Source of the DNA: Paraburkholderia caffeinilytica
GTDB lineage: Bacteria > Pseudomonadota > Gammaproteobacteria > Burkholderiales > Burkholderiaceae
Direction of reading: 5' to 3'
Length of the DNA: 64,000 nt
NCBI RefSeq assembly: GCF_003368325.1
Contig: NZ_CP031466.1
Span: forward strand, 310,001-374,000
Both the position numbers and the translations under genes were made by a program. Shown here piece after piece: positions 51,853 through 60,154 of the stretch. The notes beneath the pieces are model-generated. The model was not told where the DNA came from. It saw only the letters and a program-made list of their open reading frames with translations, and did no database searches. The stretch's first letter is position 1, and each line of letters opens with the position of its first letter.

Positions 51853-54084
51853 ATGGCTAGCCTTGCGCATGTGATTCGCGACTATCAGAGCGGCGAGCTG
51901 TCACGCGACGAGTTCGTCGCTCAGCTCGACAGCACGTTGACGACCGATGGACTCGATCGCACGCAGCTGTTGGAGATGCTCGGCGCGGCGCATCGCGAAA
52001 CCCCCTTGCCGGACGATCTCTACGCCGAAGTGCGGCGGCGCATCGAACAGCTGCGCGTTTCGAACGTGGCGGCCGGTGGCGACGAGACCGGCATGCAGAC
52101 CACCGTCGAGATACCGTCGGCGCGCTCTGCCAGTGCGGCCAACGCCGCAAGCCCGGCGGGCGCGGCGAGTGCCGCCGGCGCGCCGGGACATGATCAGATC
52201 AAAGGCACCGGCGACACGTTGAACAACCGTTTCGTGCTCGAGGAATGTCTGGGCGTGGGCGGGATGGGTACGGTGTACAAGGCGCTCGACTTGCGCAAGC
52301 TCGAAGCGTCGGATCGCAAGCCGTATCTCGCGATCAAGGTGCTCAACGTCCAGTTCCGCGGCAACCCGAATTCGCTCGTCGCACTGCAACGCGAGGCGCG
52401 CAAGGCGCAGGTGCTCGCGCACCGCAACATCATCACGGTGTACGACTTCGACCGGGACGGGCCAATCGTCTACCTGACGATGGAGTACCTGACCGGCAAG
52501 CCGCTGAGCCAGCTACTACGCACGCCGGGCTACAAGGGAATGCCGGTTCGCGCCGCGCTGCCGATTGTGCGCGGCATGTGCAATGCGCTCGCCTATGCGC
52601 ATGAGCACGGCTTCGTGCATTGCGATTTCAAGCCCGCGAACGTCTTTCTCACGACGAATGCCGAAGTGAAGGTGATCGACTTCGGCATCGCCCGTGTGTT
52701 CCAGCGGCCGGAGGAGGAGAGCGATGCAACCGTCTTCGATCCCGGGAGCCTCGGCGCGTTGACCCCGGCCTATGCGAGTCCGGAGATGATCGAGCATCGC
52801 GAGCCGGACCCACGCGATGACATCTACGCGCTCGGCTGCATTACCTACGAGCTATTGACGGGTCATCATCCGTTCGACCGTTTGTCGGCGACGCAGGCTC
52901 GCAATGCGGACTTCAAGCCGCAGCGTCCGGCCAATCTCGATGCGAAGCAGTGGCGCGCGTTGCGGGCCGCGCTCTCGTTCGATCGCGACACGCGCATGCC
53001 GAGTGTCGTGCGTTTCATCGCGGAGTTCGACAACGAAGCGCGCGCGGAGAAGTCGGGTACCTTGGTCAAGGTGGGATTCGCAAGTTTCGCGGTGGTGTGT
53101 GCGGCGGTAGTCGGCGTGTTTGCCTTGCGGTCGGCGCCGAATCGCCAGAGTGGCACGCAGCCGGCTGCTGCGGCTTCGGAGGCGTCAACGGATCAAGCGG
53201 CTTCAGCAGCGACGAATGCGCCTGAGTCGTCCACAACGGCCGGACCGGTCGCCGGAGGCGCCGCAAGGCCGGCCGCAGGGTCATCTACCGGCCCGTCTTC
53301 CAGCTCATCTGCCAAGACCACCACAGCGCTAACCGCCGCGCCAACCACCGTGGCACCCGCGGCGCCCTCGCCAGCGCCACCTGCTGCGCCACCCGCGCCT
53401 CAACCCGCGTTGACCTTAGCCGCCGTCGCGCCGGTTTTGGCGCAGGTGCCGTGTTCGGCGCTGTCCGCGTCGACACAAGACCACTCGTTGACGGTGCGCG
53501 GCTATGTCTCGCAACGCTACGGCGCTGCGCATCTGAAGGACACGCTGAGCGCATTGCCGGGCGTCGACACGCTGACGCTCCAGGTCGAGCCGCTTGCCGA
53601 CGACAAATGCGACACGGTCAAGGCGCTCGCCCCCTACTGGACCCACAACTGGCAAGCGGGCCACGTTGCGTCGCTGCATGTGCGGCCACCCGGTGGCTTG
53701 TTGAGCGAAGGCGAACCGCTGGTGGTGGACGTCACCACGCCCGCTTACGACTCGTACGTGAATCTCGACTACTACCAGCTCGACGGCAGCGTCGTGCACA
53801 TGGTGCCGAGTCCGCGTGCGAAGGACAATCAGGCGCCGCCGCACTATGCGGCCACGATCGGAAGCGCGGGCGACTGGATCATTTCGAAACCGTTTGGATC
53901 GGAGATGGTGGTGCTGCTGATTACGCCGGCGCAGCTATTCGACAAGCCTCGGCCGGAAAGCGAATCACGCGCGGATTATCTGCGCGCGCTGGATGCGCGG
54001 CTTGCGCAGCTCGCCGGCAAATACGGTCAGGATCATATCGTCGCCGATTTCGCGCCGATCACGACGAGGCCGCACACGCCTTGA
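51853..54084 (+). CDS. Membrane Ser/Thr protein kinase with C-terminal DUF4384-like domain
   Basis: 743 residues: N-terminal helical region (1-70) and Ala-rich linker; PknB-type kinase at ~127-393 with GVGGMGTVY (134-142), Lys162, H256-C-D258-F-K260, DFG (276-278) and SPE (309-311); membrane segment 405-425; Ala/Ser/Pro linker; and a periplasmic domain from ~520 resembling DUF4384 (YVNLDYYQLDGSVVHMVPSP). Cys replaces the HRD arginine, so it is a non-RD kinase. Its likely readers are the FHA domains of the protein at 60155. Confidence 0.88.
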   Translation: MASLAHVIRDYQSGELSRDEFVAQLDSTLTTDGLDRTQLLEMLGAAHRETPLPDDLYAEVRRRIEQLRVSNVAAGGDETGMQTTVEIPSARSASAANAASPAGAASAAGAPGHDQIKGTGDTLNNRFVLEECLGVGGMGTVYKALDLRKLEASDRKPYLAIKVLNVQFRGNPNSLVALQREARKAQVLAHRNIITVYDFDRDGPIVYLTMEYLTGKPLSQLLRTPGYKGMPVRAALPIVRGMCNALAYAHEHGFVHCDFKPANVFLTTNAEVKVIDFGIARVFQRPEEESDATVFDPGSLGALTPAYASPEMIEHREPDPRDDIYALGCITYELLTGHHPFDRLSATQARNADFKPQRPANLDAKQWRALRAALSFDRDTRMPSVVRFIAEFDNEARAEKSGTLVKVGFASFAVVCAAVVGVFALRSAPNRQSGTQPAAAASEASTDQAASAATNAPESSTTAGPVAGGAARPAAGSSTGPSSSSSAKTTTALTAAPTTVAPAAPSPAPPAAPPAPQPALTLAAVAPVLAQVPCSALSASTQDHSLTVRGYVSQRYGAAHLKDTLSALPGVDTLTLQVEPLADDKCDTVKALAPYWTHNWQAGHVASLHVRPPGGLLSEGEPLVVDVTTPAYDSYVNLDYYQLDGSVVHMVPSPRAKDNQAPPHYAATIGSAGDWIISKPFGSEMVVLLITPAQLFDKPRPESESRADYLRALDARLAQLAGKYGQDHIVADFAPITTRPHTP

Positions 54085-54207
54085 GCGATTCGCCAGGTTC
54101 GCCCGCAACGCCGCTGAAGCGCTCGCAGGACCGAAAGCACGCATGGCCTGGCAAACGCATGGCCTGGTAAGCGTGCGCTGTTCGGCGGCCCCCTTGCAGC
54201 CCCCGCT

Positions 54208-56190
54208 TCACTTAAGATCCTTGACCACCCTGAAGCCATCCTGCGACTGGCGCACGCTCGCGCTGTACTTGAAGCGCGTCGCGCTCAGCATATAACCCGC
54301 GCCTTCGCGCCACGAGCCGCCGCGAATGACCCGCATCTCGCAGCTGGGGCTGTCCCATGCGTGGCCGTCGGTGGGCGCGCCCTGGTAGGAGTTGTGCCAG
54401 CAATCGGCGACCCATTCCCAAACGCTGCCGTTCATGTCATACAGGCCGACCGGATTCGGGGCGAACGAGCCGGCGGTTTCGGGTCCTTCCTTGTGCCACG
54501 GGTCGCCGCAGTCCTTGCAATTGGCGTTGCCCTTGCGCATCTGGTCGCCCCACCAGTATGCCGTCGTGGTGCCACCGCGGTCCGCGTATTCCCATTCGGC
54601 CTCGGTAGGCAAGCGGTACGGTTTGCCGGTCGTTTTGCTCAGCCACTTGACGTACTGTTGCGCGTCGTCCCAACTGAGATCGCGTGCCGGCGCAGCTTTA
54701 TTTGTATTGCTTTCGGGCGTCAGCTTTTGACAGGCGTTCGCGGCGGCGCATGCATTCCATTGCTCGACGGTCACTTCGTATTTGCCGATTGCAAACGGTG
54801 CACCGATGGTCACGTGATGGACCGGCTTTTCGGAGGGGTCGTCGGTGCTGCTGCCCATCGAGAACGCGCCTGCAGGCAAGGCGATCATGATTGGGCAGGT
54901 GGCGCAATCGCGGCTTTCGCCGGCGCTTGGCGGATGCGCCGCGGGCTTCTGCGCGACTGCCGGTGCGGAAGGGGCTGCGGGTGAGGCGGTCGGTGCAGTT
55001 GGCGCCGGCGTGGCGGCTCGCGGGTGATCTTGCGGCGCGGCGCTGGACGGTGCGGCCGGCCGTGCGGCGGGTGGCGATGGTGCAACCGGCGGCAATGCGG
55101 ATGGCGCACTTGCCGCCGCCGCAGCGCGCAACCGGTCGATGCGTGCATGGGCAAGCGTGGCGAAGCGGCCGTTCGGATAGGCCTTCAAATAGGCCTCGTA
55201 ATCGCTTGGGTAGTTACTGTCCTTGATGGAGTCCCAGAAGGTAATTTCATATTGCTCGCTGCTGTCCTTCGGCAGAATGCCTCTACTGTGCAGCGCGACA
55301 ATTGTGTCGTCGCTCGCGGCGAGCAGGTGTGCCGTGCTAGCGCTGCGAGATACCGGTCGGCTCGGGCTCGCGTCATTGGCAAGCGAAGAGGCGATCCACG
55401 GCGTTTGTTCCCCGCCGGTAAGCGCGCTAACCCTCGTCGCGGCGCGTTGCAACACGCCAACAAGCGCCTGTGATGAAGAAGCCTCGTTGAGCTCGCGCAG
55501 CAATGCGCCCGTATAAATGCCGTGCCGCATGCCGTCCGCTGCAAAGCGGCCCGGCGCTGTTGCGTAGGCGACCACGGTATTCGCAGGCAAGCTGCCCGTA
55601 TCGATCGATACCTCATAGGAGAACGGGTTGTTCAGGCACGCATCGAGAATCACGAGATTGAGTGCGCCTGCACGCGATGCGCGCATCGCCTGCAATACGC
55701 TATCCAGATCGCCCCCCTCGCTGACCAACCGGGCTGGCGCGGATGCGTCGAGGCCGGCGGGCACGAGCAGCGTCTGCCGGCCGATTTGAATGCCGTGTCC
55801 CGCGAAATAGAACAGTCCGACGCCGCCTTCCTGCAGGCGACGGTGGAATTCGCCGATGGCTTGCCGCATTTGCCGCGGCGTCGCATCGGTGCGCATGATG
55901 ACGTCGAAGCCGCGCGCACGCAGCGCATCGCGCATGGCTTCAGCGTCGCGCGGTGCATTGTCGGCAAGCGGGCCTGCATGATCGCCGTATGCGCCATTGC
56001 CGATCACCAGCGCGATGCGCGCCGGTTGCGGAGTGTCCGGTTGCTGTGCGAGCGGCACGAGGGAGGTCGCCGTCGAACGCGTCGCGGCAGCGCCATGCTC
56101 CGCGCCGTCACGCTGCGTCGCGGCATAAGCACTGCCCCAATGCGCCTGAATTGCCCCGACCATGCACACCAGCAGGAATATTCGCCACAT
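54208..56190 (-). CDS. Secreted caspase-fold (C14) protein with SUMF1/FGE-like domain
   Basis: 660 residues from ATG 56190, with signal peptide (YAA-T at ~24). Residues 55-280 are a caspase-like peptidase: [12 protein letters not shown], His132 in YFAGHG, Cys185 in [10 protein letters not shown]. An Ala/Pro-rich linker leads to a SUMF1/FGE-like domain at ~440-655 ([50 protein letters not shown]). The cysteine pair of true formylglycine-generating enzymes is absent after RGGSW. It acts outside the cytosol; substrate unknown. Convergent with the kinase gene. Confidence 0.85.
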   Translation of the reverse strand: MWRIFLLVCMVGAIQAHWGSAYAATQRDGAEHGAAATRSTATSLVPLAQQPDTPQPARIALVIGNGAYGDHAGPLADNAPRDAEAMRDALRARGFDVIMRTDATPRQMRQAIGEFHRRLQEGGVGLFYFAGHGIQIGRQTLLVPAGLDASAPARLVSEGGDLDSVLQAMRASRAGALNLVILDACLNNPFSYEVSIDTGSLPANTVVAYATAPGRFAADGMRHGIYTGALLRELNEASSSQALVGVLQRAATRVSALTGGEQTPWIASSLANDASPSRPVSRSASTAHLLAASDDTIVALHSRGILPKDSSEQYEITFWDSIKDSNYPSDYEAYLKAYPNGRFATLAHARIDRLRAAAAASAPSALPPVAPSPPAARPAAPSSAAPQDHPRAATPAPTAPTASPAAPSAPAVAQKPAAHPPSAGESRDCATCPIMIALPAGAFSMGSSTDDPSEKPVHHVTIGAPFAIGKYEVTVEQWNACAAANACQKLTPESNTNKAAPARDLSWDDAQQYVKWLSKTTGKPYRLPTEAEWEYADRGGTTTAYWWGDQMRKGNANCKDCGDPWHKEGPETAGSFAPNPVGLYDMNGSVWEWVADCWHNSYQGAPTDGHAWDSPSCEMRVIRGGSWREGAGYMLSATRFKYSASVRQSQDGFRVVKDLK

Positions 56191-56613
56191 ATTCGTATCC
56201 TGTTTGTTCCGGACAGAACATAGGGTTTCGACGACCGCGACGCCGGCATCAGCCGTTGGCGTGGAGCGGTCGCAACATCGATGCTCGACTCTCCATCGAC
56301 AACCTATGAACAACGATAGCACGCGGTTTGCGCGTCACAACGGTCGGCGCATCGTCAATGCGTTATACGGTTAACGAGTGTGGCGTATCTTTTTGGCAAG
56401 TTACGTCCTAAGCTAATTCACAAAGTAGGGCAGTACGCCCGTTTTAATAAGGTAGCGGCTCATCAACGTATACCCGCAACGTAAACCCGCGACGCGAACC
56501 CGCCGCGCGGACCCGCGTGAAACGACGCGAGCGCCCGCGACATCCAGCCGGAGCGTCCGGTCCGCGCTTTGCTCAGCCGTGGCGGCGATGACCATTCTTC
56601 GGGAGAGTGCGCA
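56191..56613. other. Divergent intergenic region
   Basis: About 420 bp between the caspase-SUMF1 gene and the first DUF4399 gene. Contains AT-rich stretches (around 56430-56450) that could be promoters, and one GTTACG at 56400. No gene or strong dyad seen. Confidence 0.5.
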
Positions 56614-57117
56614 ATGCGAAGAACCCTCACACTCGGCGTGCTCGACATACGTCATGGAACGAAGGCGACGCGTACCGCGCTCTGTACGGCCTGGCGCGCC
56701 ACGCTTTTGCTCCTGCTCGGTATCGCGTCACTATCTGCGTCCGCGTTTGCCGAACAAACGCCTTCGCCGCCTGGCGCCGAGGAATACATCATCTGGCCGT
56801 CGGATGGCACGGTGATTCACGGCGGCAAGCTGTGGGTGCGCATGGGGCTGCGCAACATGGGCGTATGCCCGAAGGGCGTGGCGATTCCGAACACCGGTCA
56901 TCACCATCTGCTGATCGACACCGACCTGCCGCCGCTCGACCAGGAAATTCCGTCGGACCGCAATCACCTGCATTTCGGTGCGGGTGAGACCGACGCGCGC
57001 ATCGAGTTGCCGCCGGGCAAGCACACCTTGCAACTCATTCTCGGCGACCACAACCACGTGCCGCATGTGCCGCCCGTGTATTCGAAGAAGATCACCATCA
57101 CCGTGCTAAAAGACTAG
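56614..57117 (+). CDS. DUF4399 exported protein (first copy)
   Basis: 167 residues with a long N-terminal segment before a hydrophobic core (LLLLLGIASLSASAFA-E), so exported. The DUF4399 body has LRNMGVCPKGVAIPNTGHHHLLIDTDLPPLDQEIP, HLHFGAGETDARIELPPGKHTLQLILGDHNHVPH. Clustered His suggest metal binding. Start ATG 56614 after GGGAGAGTGCGCA. Tandem paralogue of the next gene, 47 bp away. Confidence 0.85.
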   Translation: MRRTLTLGVLDIRHGTKATRTALCTAWRATLLLLLGIASLSASAFAEQTPSPPGAEEYIIWPSDGTVIHGGKLWVRMGLRNMGVCPKGVAIPNTGHHHLLIDTDLPPLDQEIPSDRNHLHFGAGETDARIELPPGKHTLQLILGDHNHVPHVPPVYSKKITITVLKD

Positions 57118-57164
57118 CGCGTCCCGTTCATTCAAAGCGGGTCCGCCAGGACGGAGAGACCAAC

Positions 57165-57608
57165 ATGTACAAGATCATCGCGCTCGCGGCGCTCGTGGCA
57201 CTTGTGACATTGGCGTCACTGGCCTCGCCGAATCTCGCTACAGCCGGCATGACACCGTCGCCGGCCGGCGCGCACCTCTATATCGGCTATCCGAACGACG
57301 GCCAGGTCGTGCCGGCCAACAAGCCTTTTCGGGTGTGGTTCGGCCTGCGCTATATGGGCGTGGCGCCGAAGGGCGTCAAGTATCCAAACACCGGGCACCA
57401 TCATCTGCTGATCGACACCGACCTGCCGCCGATGGACCAGGAAATTCCAAATGACCGCAACCATCTGCATTTCGGCGCGGGCGAAACGGAAACGACGATT
57501 CAACTGCCGCCCGGCAAGCACACGCTGCAGCTGCTGATGGGCGACGACATGCATATACCGCACAACCCGCCGGTGTATTCGAAGAAGATCACCGTGATTG
57601 CGCGCTGA
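57165..57608 (+). CDS. DUF4399 exported protein (second copy)
   Basis: 147 residues, signal peptide ending ATA-G (~27), then PSPAGAHLYIGYPNDGQVVPANKPFRVWFGL and the same NTGHHHLLIDTDLPPMDQEIPNDRNHLHFGAGET core as the neighbour. It is about as long as the family norm; the first copy has a longer N-terminus. GACGGAGAGACC precedes the ATG. Function unknown; its periplasmic location beside the secretion genes suggests a role in handling exported peptides, but this is a guess. Confidence 0.85.
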   Translation: MYKIIALAALVALVTLASLASPNLATAGMTPSPAGAHLYIGYPNDGQVVPANKPFRVWFGLRYMGVAPKGVKYPNTGHHHLLIDTDLPPMDQEIPNDRNHLHFGAGETETTIQLPPGKHTLQLLMGDDMHIPHNPPVYSKKITVIAR

Positions 57609-57806
57609 CACGGGTTCGACACGACAACGTGGCTGGCTCGTTTCAGTGTCACGTCATAGCCAACATATCCGGCGGCGTTGTTGGCTGCAATCCATCAGCT
57701 CCAACCGGCCGCATCGTCGCCGTCGCGCTGCACCGGGCGGCGGATCATCCCCGAAATCCTTTATCTACGGCCGTTCGAAAGATTTCTTAGGATCGGAAAG
57801 CAAAGC

Positions 57807-57822
57807 TGGCACAGCCCATGCA
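57807..57822 (+). promoter_or_regulatory. Sigma-54 promoter of the second peptide copy
   Basis: TGGCACAGCCCATGCA, identical to the element at 51512-51527, 75 bp before the ATG at 57897. No GTTAC cluster is seen upstream of this copy. Confidence 0.75.
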
Positions 57823-57896
57823 TTAGTGACACTCGAGCAGACAAGATGCTCGATCCCAACCGCAAGACTGTGATGTTCCCTTCCAGGAGATTTACC

Positions 57897-58181
57897 ATGA
57901 ACACGCTGATGATCAAAGACCTGTCCATCACCGAACAACTCGACAGCAAGGCGATGAGCGCCGTGCGCGGCGGCTACGGCTACGGTTACCCCAGCACGTC
58001 GTATTTCAACTTCAGCCCGGTGGTCGCACCGAACAACAGCAAGAACGTCACCGCCACGCAGTTGATCAGCAACGAAATGAACATCCAGAGCGCCAACGGC
58101 AACAACGCAGCGTTCGTCGCTGGTGTCACCACCACGATCGACCCGCATGTGAGCTCGAGCAACAACATCAACGTGTATTGA
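57897..58181 (+). CDS. Double-glycine leader peptide, Tyr/Asn-rich (copy 2)
   Basis: 94 residues; the leader is identical to that of the gene at 51156 (LMIKDLS, LDSKAMSAV, GG at 25-26). The mature 68 residues share YGYGYPSTSYFNF and most of the rest; differences cluster in the last third (NAAFVAGVTTTIDPHVSS), the Cys is replaced by His, and a terminal Tyr is added. A hairpin follows. Single-gene unit with its own sigma-54 promoter. Confidence 0.82.
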   Translation: MNTLMIKDLSITEQLDSKAMSAVRGGYGYGYPSTSYFNFSPVVAPNNSKNVTATQLISNEMNIQSANGNNAAFVAGVTTTIDPHVSSSNNINVY

Positions 58182-58194
58182 ACGGCGCAGGCCG

Positions 58195-58220
58195 CCGCGG
58201 AGGCTCTCAGGCCTCCGCGG
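58195..58220 (+). terminator. Hairpin after the second peptide copy
   Basis: Perfect 10-nt arms CCGCGGAGGC (58195-58204) and GCCTCCGCGG (58211-58220) with a 6-nt loop, 14 bp after the stop. No U-run follows, so it could equally be an mRNA-stabilising stem. Confidence 0.6.
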
Positions 58221-58417
58221 GACGCGTCGCCCGGGAAACCGCGGCGCGTCAAAAAGATTTCGCATCCAATCGTTCTTTCCACACGACCCCAGCGTCACCG
58301 CTCGATCCCCGCGCCGACCTTCCTGCACTGCTTCGATGGTGAAGCGCGGCAGGACATGCTTTACTTAAAAAAGCGCGTTCTCCTCGTGCAACGTAGCCGG
58401 CGTCATCGGAGAAAATC

Positions 58418-59923
58418 GTGTCAGCGTTGCTTGATTCAATGGTTCGTCAGCGCTTTTTCAATGCCGCGGCGCGGCGTTGTCAGGACCGTGGGCTGGCGAG
58501 TGCGAGCCGCACGGCCGCGGCGCTGCGCGGACTCTGCGTCGCAACGGTCTGCGCACTGTCGCTGAGCGCGTGTGTCGACGTCAGCATGCCCGCCTACAAG
58601 CGGCCCGATACGCCCGCCAAGGCGTCGTGGTCGGATCAGAAAGGCTCGCCGGTATCGGCGTCCGCCACCATTGAGCAGGACTGGTGGAAGGGCTTCCACG
58701 ATCCGTATCTGGACACGCTGATCGCGAAAGCGATCGCAGGCAACTTCGATATCAAGGTGCTGGCCGCGCGTATCGACGTGGCCGGCACGCAGATCGGCGA
58801 GGCCAAAGCCGGTGCGTTGCCGACCATGGATCTCGGCGGCGGCGCCGACTTCCAGAAGACTACGGGCCAGACGTTTTCCAAGCAGTACAACGTCGCGACG
58901 CAGGTGAGCTGGGACATCGATATCTGGGGCAAAGTGGAGAAGGGCGTGCAGGCGCAAAAAGCCGAGTTCCACGCAAGCGAAGCGGATTGGCGCGCCGGTT
59001 ATCTGGAACTGGTGGCGAACGTCTCGAGCACCTACTTCCAGATCCTGCAATTCGACGACCAGATCGAACAGCAGCAGCAAACGCTGGTCACGAACCGGCA
59101 GATTCTCGCCATCTACGATGGTCAGCGCCGCAATGGCCTCATTCCGCAAACCCAGGTGTTGCGTCAGCAGGCCGAGATCAACCGTCTAACGAATCAGCTG
59201 CTCGAACTGCGCCGCTCGCGCGATGTCGCGAACAACGCGTTGTGCACGCTGCTCGGCGTGCCGGCGGGCGAGTTCCAGTTGCCCAAAGGGCATTTGCAGC
59301 AACGCGTGCAACTGCCCGTAGTGCCGGAAGGCTTGCCCGCGCAGCTCCTTGCACGGCGCCCCGATGTGGTGGCCGCCGAGTTCAGAGTGCTGGAAGCCTA
59401 CGATCTGGTCGGCCAGGCCAAGCTCGCGCAATTGCCGACCATCAACCTCACCGGCCACGGCGGCACGGCGAGTTTTGCACTGACCGATCTGCTGAAGTCG
59501 TTCACCTACGGATTCATGCCCAGCATCAACATCCCGCTGCTCGATCCTGGCGTGCGTGCGCATGTGAAAGTCACGCAAGCGCAATCGACGGTTGCCGAGC
59601 AGCAGTATCGGGTAGCCGTCATGGGCGCATTCGAGGAAGTGGAGAACGCGCTGGTCAATCTGAATTCGCACAAGGCGCAGCGTGTGGAATTACAGCAGGA
59701 GGTGTCGCGTTTGCAAACCGTCGCCGAGCAGATCGAGTCGCAATTGCGTCTGGGCCTGGTGTCGCAACTGGAAGTTTTCGAAACTGAACGGACCTTGCTG
59801 GAAGCGCAACAGGAACTGCTCGCCAATCATCAGCTGATTCTGTCCGACACGGTGTTGCTTTACAAGGCGCTGGGCGGCGGTTGGCCGAGCGTGGATGTGC
59901 AGGCGGAAGTAAAGGAACACTGA
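58418..59923 (+). CDS. TolC/NodT-family outer-membrane efflux lipoprotein
   Basis: 501 residues from GTG 58418. Lipobox LSAC (Cys52, after an unusually long N-terminus; a start near 58439 is possible). Two outer-membrane-efflux repeats follow: DPYLDTLIAKAIAGNFDIKVLAARIDVA and LLARRPDVVAAEFRVLEAYDLVGQAKLAQLPTINLTG. It forms the trimeric outer-membrane duct. With the HlyD-like adaptor at 62784 it makes two of the three parts of a type I secretion system. Confidence 0.9.
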   Translation: MSALLDSMVRQRFFNAAARRCQDRGLASASRTAAALRGLCVATVCALSLSACVDVSMPAYKRPDTPAKASWSDQKGSPVSASATIEQDWWKGFHDPYLDTLIAKAIAGNFDIKVLAARIDVAGTQIGEAKAGALPTMDLGGGADFQKTTGQTFSKQYNVATQVSWDIDIWGKVEKGVQAQKAEFHASEADWRAGYLELVANVSSTYFQILQFDDQIEQQQQTLVTNRQILAIYDGQRRNGLIPQTQVLRQQAEINRLTNQLLELRRSRDVANNALCTLLGVPAGEFQLPKGHLQQRVQLPVVPEGLPAQLLARRPDVVAAEFRVLEAYDLVGQAKLAQLPTINLTGHGGTASFALTDLLKSFTYGFMPSINIPLLDPGVRAHVKVTQAQSTVAEQQYRVAVMGAFEEVENALVNLNSHKAQRVELQQEVSRLQTVAEQIESQLRLGLVSQLEVFETERTLLEAQQELLANHQLILSDTVLLYKALGGGWPSVDVQAEVKEH

Positions 59924-60006
59924 GCTAATCCGGAGCGTGGTGCGTGTGTGGCGCATCGCGGCTGCATACGACGCATGAATGGCTCTTACAACCGACGATC
60001 TGAAAA

Positions 60007-60034
60007 TTGACACTTGCCATGCGTGACTTAAAAT
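60007..60034 (+). promoter_or_regulatory. Sigma-70 promoter before the FHA-HlyD genes
   Basis: TTGACA (60007-60012), 16-bp spacer, TAAAAT (60029-60034). A perfect -35 and near-consensus -10, about 120 bp before the FHA gene. It implies that the secretion adaptor genes are expressed by the housekeeping factor, unlike the peptide genes. Confidence 0.65.
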
Positions 60035-60154
60035 TTGTAAGGAGTTGGGTTACGCCCGGCTCACCAGAACAACAGCCGTCATTCGCCGAAGTTCCTATTT
60101 CCGTTTCTGTTGTGCTCCCGTCGCAGCGGGTAAACGATTAGTGATCCAGATAAA

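Larger units (their letters stand above)
57774..58181. repeat. Inverted repeat, right arm (about 400 bp)
   Basis: Right arm matching 51156-51560 in reverse orientation. Similarity begins patchily at TTCGA...TTTCTTAGGAT and is then exact from CTGGCACAG through the start codon and most of the gene. Confidence 0.85.
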
